Of a stretch of DNA of 6,767 nucleotides, positions 1 through 5,806 are shown piece after piece; position 1 is the stretch's first letter, and each line of letters starts with the position of its first letter. The position numbers and the translations under genes are program-made. The notes beneath the pieces are model-generated. The model was not told where the DNA came from. It saw only the letters and a list, made by a program, of their open reading frames with translations, and searched no databases. The stretch comes from an uncultured Bacteroidales bacterium (GTDB taxonomy: Bacteria; Bacteroidota; Bacteroidia; Bacteroidales; JAUNSR01). The stretch is from the NCBI GenBank assembly GCA_947074165.1, contig CAMTOT010000161.1, forward strand, positions 1 to 6,767, given 5' to 3'.

Positions 1-50
1 TACGAGGTAATGAGCGGTGACTGGAGTTCAGACGTGTGCTCTTCCGATCT
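1..50. other. Illumina TruSeq i7-side adapter with index (artefact)
   Basis: This is not genomic sequence. Bases 17-50 read exactly as the TruSeq read-2 adapter (GTGACTGGAG... to ...CTTCCGATCT). Bases 1-8 (TACGAGGT) match the end of the P7 primer region TACGAGAT with one mismatch. The 8 bases between, AATGAGCG at 9-16, sit exactly where the i7 index belongs; from memory they are the reverse complement of TruSeq HT index D703. Translated in the frame of the adjoining gene, the adapter gives SGDWSSDVCSSDL, a peptide expected wherever this adapter is joined in this frame. The genuine insert begins at base 51. Confidence 0.98.
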
Positions 51-51
51 G

Positions 52-1647
52 TCTTTACTTGTATCTGCAAATAGTGGTATAGCAAATCTAAAACTTACTG
101 TAAATTCCGCATTTCTGCAGAGTCTGGGGTGGGAAAAAGGAGAGATTGAACTTACTGATATTTCAAATAAAGACGTGGTAGCCCGTATTAAACAATTGGG
201 TATAAAAATCAGAGGTCTTGAAAATTTAGATAAGATGGTGGAGCTTGATTTCTCGGATCTTGTTCCTAAGCTTCAGGTGTTGAATAATGAGTCTCTTCAT
301 GATTTTAAAATCTCCGTAACAGATAAGTTTGGCAAAACATGTGATGATGTAGAATTTTCGGTTAATAGTTTACATTATCCTTTGAGTATGATGCCAAATG
401 ACGCGCCAATATATATCGGGTCTGAAAGGTTTAATCTATATGCAGACACAGAAGGTGATATCTCTAAAGTTAAGTTTTTTATAGAAGAACGCGGTGAATG
501 GAAGCCGGTAAACGCTGTAAATATAACGCCTCTTTCTGAAGGTTACAACGTGACTTTTGATTACCAGACGGGTGTAAATGATTTTAAAGTAAAAGGAGAG
601 CTTGGAAGTAGTTCGCCTATGCTGGATATGTCTGTTGTGATACCTCAATATAGCTTATCTCTTATTTCAGAGCTTAATGTATGGGCTAAACGAGCAAATA
701 TTAGCATACAAATGGAGGATGAGTCTCTGTTTGAGAATGTGATGAAATATCTTTCTTTGTCAGTAAATGGTGTCAATAAAGAGTTCTCAGTTGATGGCAA
801 TACCATATTAATAACCGGGTTAGAGCCGGATGAGACAAATATAATAACAGCTAACTGTAAATCTGATATTGAAGATGCGAGAGTAGTAATAAAGACTGAA
901 GCCGCTCTACAGGTGCCTAACGCGGATATGGAGGATTGGTATTACACCAGACCATCGTCAAGTGTTAAGTACTGGGAGGTGTGGTACTCAAATAAAGAGG
1001 GTGAAGCTTCCGCATGGGGAACGCTAAATCAAAGAACCACATCTGAAGGCGGGTCAAATACCAGTATGTTTTCAAACAGAAACGGATGTCGTTATTGTGC
1101 TAACTCCGGTACAATCAAAACTACGGACGCTAAATCAGGAGATGCTGCTGCATTGATCAGAGCTGTAGGATGGGGTAGCGGGAATAGTGCCGTTGGGTCG
1201 GCTAATGCGAAATATGGTGATTGCGGTTATCTGTATCTTGGTTATTATGATACGGCTACAAAAACGCCTGTTTATGATGGTATCGGGTTTACTTCCCGAC
1301 CTGAAGCTATGTCTTTCTATTATAAATACGCTCCTGGCAATGGCGGCGATAATTATCTTGCGGAGATTGTACTTCAACACAGAATGGATACGGGAGAGGT
1401 TATTGAAGTAGGTCGCGGCACTAAACGCGATGGCTCGACTGTAAATGATTACACAAAAGAGATGGTGGAAATTGAATATAATGAAAATGCCAACTCTTTA
1501 AAACCTACTCACATATACATACTCTTTAAATCTGGTGATAAATCTGATAATAGCTCATTTGTAACTGTTCCTTCATTTGGTAATTTGAGTAACGGTGAAT
1601 ACGTGGGTAGTCAGTTGTTTATTGATGATATAGAACTTATTTACTAA
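52..1647 (+). CDS. PCMD-domain surface protein, 5'-truncated (C-terminal 531 residues)
   Basis: This is the C-terminal part of a modular extracytoplasmic protein. The reading frame stays open through the adapter to an ATG at 10, but that ATG lies in the sequencing index; the first wholly genomic codon is at 52, counted here as residue 1. Residues 1-104 are an Ig-like module homologous to the end of the next gene's product (SGIANLKLTVNS here, TGLKNLKVLINS there). Residues 105-200 and 200-286 look like two more beta-sandwich modules. Residues 288-531 resemble the PCMD family (putative carbohydrate metabolism domain), opening with VPNADMEDWYY, carrying FTSRPEAMSFYYKY midway and ending LFIDDIELIY. 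The PCMD call comes from recalled family features, not a search. By alignment to the next gene about 310 residues are missing, probably a lipoprotein signal and a DUF4493 domain. Three cysteines (CRYC at nt 1087-1098, and YGDC at 1213-1224) could form a disulfide or bind metal. It ends in tandem stops (TAATAA). Function is unknown; a surface glycan-binding or adhesive role is inference. Confidence 0.85.
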   Translation, partial: SLLVSANSGIANLKLTVNSAFLQSLGWEKGEIELTDISNKDVVARIKQLGIKIRGLENLDKMVELDFSDLVPKLQVLNNESLHDFKISVTDKFGKTCDDVEFSVNSLHYPLSMMPNDAPIYIGSERFNLYADTEGDISKVKFFIEERGEWKPVNAVNITPLSEGYNVTFDYQTGVNDFKVKGELGSSSPMLDMSVVIPQYSLSLISELNVWAKRANISIQMEDESLFENVMKYLSLSVNGVNKEFSVDGNTILITGLEPDETNIITANCKSDIEDARVVIKTEAALQVPNADMEDWYYTRPSSSVKYWEVWYSNKEGEASAWGTLNQRTTSEGGSNTSMFSNRNGCRYCANSGTIKTTDAKSGDAAALIRAVGWGSGNSAVGSANAKYGDCGYLYLGYYDTATKTPVYDGIGFTSRPEAMSFYYKYAPGNGGDNYLAEIVLQHRMDTGEVIEVGRGTKRDGSTVNDYTKEMVEIEYNENANSLKPTHIYILFKSGDKSDNSSFVTVPSFGNLSNGEYVGSQLFIDDIELIY

Positions 1648-1658
1648 TAAAAAGAAGA
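1648..1658 (+). promoter_or_regulatory. Intergenic spacer with A/G-rich leader
   Basis: The 11 bases between the first two genes hold a second in-frame stop (TAA at 1648-1650) and a purine run AAAAGAAGA just before the ATG. It is not a canonical Shine-Dalgarno, which fits Bacteroidota, where A-rich leaders often replace it. There is no room for a promoter or terminator, which supports co-transcription. Two ATGs follow (1659 and 1662), and either could be the start. Confidence 0.35.
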
Positions 1659-2909
1659 ATGATGAAAAATCTATTTTATATAATTATTTCTCTGTTTGTT
1701 TTATCAGCCTGCGACCGCGAGTCTTTTGATTATAATAAGACGGATGATAACGATACTAATAAAGCTTCGGTAGAGCTTAATATGAAGTCGCTTAGACTTT
1801 CTGTTGATAAGGAGATAACCCGCTCGGGAGATTCTGATACGGACAACTTTTTAGTGAGAGTTTTCGATGTAAATAATACGGACACACTTGAGTGGATGTA
1901 TAAAGATATGCCTGAAATAATAACTCTTAAAGTTGGTTTTTATACGATTGAGGCTCTTTCTCATATTCAGTATGAAGCACAATGGGATGCTCCTTTTTAC
2001 TACGCAATGAAAACATTTCAGCTTGAAGAAGATAAAATAACAGAAATAGGGACTCTTGTTTGTAAACTTTCTAATATTCTTGTTTCTGTTGTGCTTGACG
2101 AAAAATTAAAAGATTACATAAGAGACGATGCTAAGGTATACATCAGAGTTGGCAACGGACACTTGAACTATGCCTTTGATGAGGAACGTCAGGGGTGTTT
2201 TATTGCTGAGCAAGAGAATAATACTCTTACAGCCGAGTTTTCGGGCACATCTCTTACAGGGCAGGCTTTAGAGCTTTCAGGTAAAGTTTTTGAAAATGTA
2301 AAAGCAGGAGAACACAGAATCGTGAAATTCGTGCTTAATGAGACGGGTACCGATCCCGGTGAAGGAGAAGAAGTTGACGGTTGGGGCGATCTAAATATCT
2401 CTGTCGACGCTACATGCGAAAAGGTTGGTGTAGATGTAGAGGTTAATCCCGGAGAAGAGACAATAATTAAACCTGGTGAAGGTGGTGATGAAACTCCGGA
2501 TCCTGATAAATCGGCTCCTGTTATAGAAGGTGATGGGTTTGATATTAATACATCGGTTATTATTCCTTGCGGAACGTCAAAAGTAGTGAAGGTAAATATC
2601 TCGTCTGAAACAGGGCTTAAAAATCTTAAGGTATTGATAAATTCTGAAACAATCACAGAAGAGGTGCTTACTGATGTCGGTTTGAGTAAAAGTTTTGATT
2701 TAGCTTATCCTGGAGCTTTGGAGGCTGGTCTGAAAGGTCTTGGATTTCCTACAGGAGCAGAGGTAATCGGAGCAAAAGAAATTACATTTGATATTACAGA
2801 TTTCACTATGATACTTGGTGCTTATGGTCCGGCAAATCACGAATTTGAGATTACAGCAATAGATGAAAATGGTGATACAGTAAGAATTCTGAACCTAATA
2901 TCCCAATAA
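1659..2909 (+). CDS. DUF4493 lipoprotein with C-terminal Ig-like domain
   Basis: This is a complete 416-residue lipoprotein. The N-terminus MMKNLFYIIISLFVLSAC is a type II signal peptide with lipobox LSAC, so Cys18 would be lipidated. The next residues (DRESFDYNKTDDNDTN) are rich in Asp and Glu, as in Bacteroidota lipoprotein export signals that send proteins to the cell surface. Residues about 36-253 fit DUF4493 as I recall it: DNFLVRVFD, then MPEIITLKVGFYTIEAL, AQWDAPFYYAMKTFQLEEDKI, GTLVCKLSNILVSV and VKAGEHRIVKF. Residues 230-285 are an acidic Gly/Pro-rich linker (DPGEGEEVDG, KPGEGGDETPDPDK). Residues 285-416 are an Ig-like module (VIEGDGFDINTSV... to ...EFEITAIDENGDTV) paralogous to the start of the upstream protein. 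Unlike both neighbours it stops there, with no PCMD domain. The start at 1659 or 1662 gives the same signal peptide. Biochemical function is unknown; a structural or adhesive surface role is inference. Confidence 0.9.
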   Translation: MMKNLFYIIISLFVLSACDRESFDYNKTDDNDTNKASVELNMKSLRLSVDKEITRSGDSDTDNFLVRVFDVNNTDTLEWMYKDMPEIITLKVGFYTIEALSHIQYEAQWDAPFYYAMKTFQLEEDKITEIGTLVCKLSNILVSVVLDEKLKDYIRDDAKVYIRVGNGHLNYAFDEERQGCFIAEQENNTLTAEFSGTSLTGQALELSGKVFENVKAGEHRIVKFVLNETGTDPGEGEEVDGWGDLNISVDATCEKVGVDVEVNPGEETIIKPGEGGDETPDPDKSAPVIEGDGFDINTSVIIPCGTSKVVKVNISSETGLKNLKVLINSETITEEVLTDVGLSKSFDLAYPGALEAGLKGLGFPTGAEVIGAKEITFDITDFTMILGAYGPANHEFEITAIDENGDTVRILNLISQ

Positions 2910-2913
2910 TGCG

Positions 2914-5079
2914 ATGAAGAAATATATATATATAGCCGGAGCAGCCGCACTTTCATCCGTATTGTACGGATGCGCGGGTGACCTGGATAGTTTATCGGAA
3001 GAAGGTTTCGGTATAATTAACCTGAAGGTTGATATAAAAAATGATTTTACCTCAGCATTGACAAGCTCATCTTCAGTTTATAAACAGCAACTTGAAGAAA
3101 ACTGCAGAATAAATATTTATAGCGAGAAGGGGCTTATAAGAGAATATAAGGGCATAAACGCTATGCCTGATACTCTGCACCTGATGACCGGAAATTATTA
3201 CCTGAATGTATTGGCAGGTGATTCTGTGGCATCTTCATTTACCGATAAGTATTATAAAGGAAATAAGGATTTTACGGTTAAGAAGGGTTCTTATATAAAG
3301 GAAACTGTAGTTTGTAGTATTCAAAATGTACTCGCAACCGTGAATCTGGAGGATGGCATGGATGCGATATTTGAAGATAACTATAGCATAAAGCTTTATA
3401 CTGCCGCAGGGGGAGACACACTTGTGTTTAATAAAGACAATATATCACAAACAGCATATTTTATGCCGGCTCAGGGTGTGACTCAGCTTGGATGGGCGTT
3501 TACTGCAAATGTGAAAAGTACAGGTGAAAGTTATATTCAAGATGGTATAATAAATAATATACAGAAGGCCACTCAGTATGATTTGAGTTTTAAATATACG
3601 GAAGAGGGTGTACATACAGGAGGCGCATGGCTTGATATAACTGTTGATAGAACGGAGATTGATATCGAAAATGAGATAAATATATATGAAGCTCCTAAAA
3701 TGTGGGGTGAGGGATTTGATATCTCGGCAGTTAAGGCTATGCAGATTGGCGCAGGAGAGGAGACTATATTGTGGATAGCTACTTCTTCGAAAGCAGAAGA
3801 GGCTTATATAAGCAGCGATAACCTTTCACAATGGGGATTTGAATCTGATAATATAGATCTTAGTACTCATGTAAATGATAATCTGTTGTCGAAATCATTA
3901 TATCGTACTGAAACAGGACGCTCATATATAAAAGTGGTTCTTAAAGATGAGTTAATGAAGAATATCTCTTCAAAAGAGGGAGTGTATTCTCTATCTATAT
4001 CTGCTAAAGGTATGGAGGATCCTGCAATTGTAACTAATGTATGGCGTATTACTGTAACTAACGCAAATGTCACAACTTTTGAAATAGATGAAACAGGGGT
4101 TTGGGCAAGCAAAGCAACTGTTTCAGGACAGATTATTAATAATATTGGTAATCCAGGGTTTAGATATAGAGTTAAAGATTCAGGTGAATCAGGTTGGCTC
4201 TATGCTGATGCACAGGTAGATGGTAATTATATGTACTCGCAATTAAAATCTTTGTCTGCCGGAGTATTGTATGAGTATCAGGCTGTAATTGGTGATGATC
4301 TAAGCGCTAAAATTTGTGAATTTGCAACGGAGGCAAAAAATCAGCTTCCGAACTCTGATTTTGAAGATTTCTTTTACGGGAAATCTCATGTGTCAGCCAA
4401 TAATGAGTGTTATATGTTTTATAACCAGGGCGGTAGTGTGTGGTGGGATACCGGCAATCACGGATCTGCAACTATGGGTAAAAGTGTGACGGAGCCATCT
4501 TCAGATGTAAAGGCAAGCGGTGATTATTCAATACAGCTTAGTTCTCAGTTTGTTGGTGTCTCAATATTTGGTAAATTCGCAGCCGGAAATCTTTTTGCCG
4601 GTAAATATCTTAAGACGGATGTTACGGATGGTATTCTTGGATGGGGTCGTGAATGGAACAGCAGACCGGCTAAAATGAGAGGATACGTAAGGTATAACTC
4701 AGGGGTGGTAGATTATGATTCTAAGTATATAGCTAATGGTGCTCAGGATATAGGTATAATTTATATAGCATTAGGCGATTGGAGTGCAAAAGAAGAAAAT
4801 GGCGAGTTATGGCCAATAGTAATTAAAACAAAAACCAGTGAACTTTTTGATCCAAACCCACAGACAAACGAAGGGCTTATAGCATACGGAGAGGTGAGCT
4901 ATAATGAATCTACTCAAGGTGACGGAATGATAGAATTTAATATCCCGCTTGAGTATTATTCAAACAGAAAACCTTCTTCTATAGTTGTGGTCGCTTCGGC
5001 GAGCAAGTATGGCGATTACTTCTCAGGAAGTACAAAAAGTGTAATGTGGTTAGATGATCTGGAACTTATTTATGAATAA
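2914..5079 (+). CDS. Modular DUF4493-like/PCMD lipoprotein
   Basis: This is a complete 721-residue lipoprotein whose start lies 4 bases after the previous stop. MKKYIYIAGAAALSSVLYGC is a type II signal peptide with lipobox LYGC (Cys20), followed by AGDLDSLSEE, an acidic stretch compatible with surface export. Residues about 32-248 are a diverged DUF4493-like domain, with MPDTLHLMTGNYYLNVLAG and VVCSIQNVLATVNL aligning to MPEIITLKVGFYTIEAL and LVCKLSNILVSVVL in the upstream protein. Residues 260-385 are Ig-like, opening with MWGEGFDIS, the counterpart of IEGDGFDIN. Residues 387-474 look like an Fn3-type module (VWASKATVSGQI... to ...YEYQAVIGDDLSAKICEFAT). Residues 478-721 form a PCMD-like domain opening LPNSDFEDFFYG, with WNSRPAKMRGYVRY midway and MWLDDLELIYE at the end. 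It is the only complete full-architecture member here and a model for the truncated first gene. Its last codons contain the start codon of the next gene. No catalytic motif is recognised; function is unknown. Confidence 0.9.
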   Translation: MKKYIYIAGAAALSSVLYGCAGDLDSLSEEGFGIINLKVDIKNDFTSALTSSSSVYKQQLEENCRINIYSEKGLIREYKGINAMPDTLHLMTGNYYLNVLAGDSVASSFTDKYYKGNKDFTVKKGSYIKETVVCSIQNVLATVNLEDGMDAIFEDNYSIKLYTAAGGDTLVFNKDNISQTAYFMPAQGVTQLGWAFTANVKSTGESYIQDGIINNIQKATQYDLSFKYTEEGVHTGGAWLDITVDRTEIDIENEINIYEAPKMWGEGFDISAVKAMQIGAGEETILWIATSSKAEEAYISSDNLSQWGFESDNIDLSTHVNDNLLSKSLYRTETGRSYIKVVLKDELMKNISSKEGVYSLSISAKGMEDPAIVTNVWRITVTNANVTTFEIDETGVWASKATVSGQIINNIGNPGFRYRVKDSGESGWLYADAQVDGNYMYSQLKSLSAGVLYEYQAVIGDDLSAKICEFATEAKNQLPNSDFEDFFYGKSHVSANNECYMFYNQGGSVWWDTGNHGSATMGKSVTEPSSDVKASGDYSIQLSSQFVGVSIFGKFAAGNLFAGKYLKTDVTDGILGWGREWNSRPAKMRGYVRYNSGVVDYDSKYIANGAQDIGIIYIALGDWSAKEENGELWPIVIKTKTSELFDPNPQTNEGLIAYGEVSYNESTQGDGMIEFNIPLEYYSNRKPSSIVVVASASKYGDYFSGSTKSVMWLDDLELIYE

Positions 5080-5806
5080 AATAAAACAATTAATTATTGC
5101 GGGGATTCTTGTGTTTAGCAGTAGTGCGGCGACAGCGCAGGGATTTGTAAGAAAGATAGAGCAGCATACGTTTGTCCCTAAAGGACAGTGGATAGTTGGT
5201 ACAAATGTATCTTTCTCAGAGTCTAATGATAGAAACTATACGTTTTTGGTGTTGGAAGGTATGAATACAGACGGATATACATTTAAAGTAAGTCCGATGC
5301 TTGCCTATACATTTAAGGATAATATATCAGCCGGGGGGAGATTCTCATATAAGCGCTCTCTAAATAAAATCACGTCAATGAATATAAATATTGATGACGA
5401 GACCGGATTTGATATTGAAAATCTATACTCACTAAGTCATACATATGGAGCTACAGGTCTTCTGCGTAACTATATCAGCCTTGGCAGTAACAGACGTTTC
5501 GCTTTATATAACGAAGTTCAGATTACGATGGAAAACGGGCAGTCAAAGCTCGTTTCCGGTGAGGGTGATCAGCTGACTGGTACTTATCAGAAAAGTACAC
5601 AGTTGTCAATTGGTCTTTCTCCGGGGTTAGTTGCATTTGTAAATAACTTTATGGCAGTTGAGGTGAGTGTAGGTGTACTTGGTCTTAACTTTAATAAAGT
5701 TCGTCAGACTACCGACCAGGTTTATATAGGAGAAAGCTCTTATAACTCAGCGAATTTTAAAATTAATCTGTTTTCTATCGGGCTAGGAGTTGCCTTTTAT
5801 TTATGA
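5072..5806 (+). CDS. Outer-membrane beta-barrel protein (first of a paralogous pair)
   Basis: This is a predicted small outer-membrane barrel of 244 residues. An in-frame ATG at 5054 would put six extra residues (MIWNLF) before a classic signal peptide, so I chose 5072: MNKIKQLIIAGILVFSSSAATA, with probable signal peptidase I cleavage after ATA (residue 22). This start overlaps the previous gene by 8 bases (TATGAATAA), suggesting translational coupling. The mature part shows alternating hydrophobic and polar strands with many aromatic and Gly residues: FVPKGQWIVGTNVSFS, FKVSPMLAYTFKDNISAGGRFSYKR, RFALYNEVQITM, STQLSIGLSPGLVAFV, and the last strand ANFKINLFSIGLGVAFYL. About 220 mature residues suits roughly 8-10 strands. 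It aligns along its whole length with the next gene's barrel. No lipobox, OmpA peptidoglycan-binding domain or TonB plug is present. The cargo or partner is unknown; the operon suggests it works with the three upstream lipoproteins. Confidence 0.85.
   Translation: MNKIKQLIIAGILVFSSSAATAQGFVRKIEQHTFVPKGQWIVGTNVSFSESNDRNYTFLVLEGMNTDGYTFKVSPMLAYTFKDNISAGGRFSYKRSLNKITSMNINIDDETGFDIENLYSLSHTYGATGLLRNYISLGSNRRFALYNEVQITMENGQSKLVSGEGDQLTGTYQKSTQLSIGLSPGLVAFVNNFMAVEVSVGVLGLNFNKVRQTTDQVYIGESSYNSANFKINLFSIGLGVAFYL
5749..5773 (+). repeat. 25-bp direct repeat, copy 1 (paralogous barrel C-terminus)
   Basis: A 25-base stretch, beginning AGCGAATTTT and ending AATCTGTTT, is identical to 6654-6678. Both copies encode the core of ANFKINLF, the last strand of each barrel, in the same frame. 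It reflects duplication of the barrel gene with retained nucleotide identity, not a mobile element. Confidence 0.85.

Noticed and set aside
10..51. Start of gene 1 at the ATG at base 10
   Set aside because: The ATG and the next 13 codons are adapter and index sequence, and homology to gene 2 shows about 310 N-terminal residues are missing.
1187..1411. A 74-codon open frame on the + strand inside gene 1
   Set aside because: It is fully contained in another frame of the PCMD-like domain, which aligns with gene 3; nothing supports it as a separate gene.
2189..2656. A 155-codon open frame on the minus strand, rich in Ser, Pro and Thr
   Set aside because: It lies opposite the Gly/Glu/Pro-rich hinge and Ig-like domain of gene 2, whose composition produces an open antisense frame. 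It has no family resemblance, and the + strand frame is clearly the conserved protein.
5054..5071. Alternative upstream start for the first barrel (MIWNLF extension)
   Set aside because: The extension lies wholly within conserved C-terminal codons of gene 3 and precedes a complete canonical signal peptide that starts at 5072.
5333..5338. Six-G homopolymer in the first barrel gene as a phase-variation tract
   Set aside because: Six bases is short for slippage, and the run encodes an ordinary Gly-Gly turn; the frame is intact on both sides.
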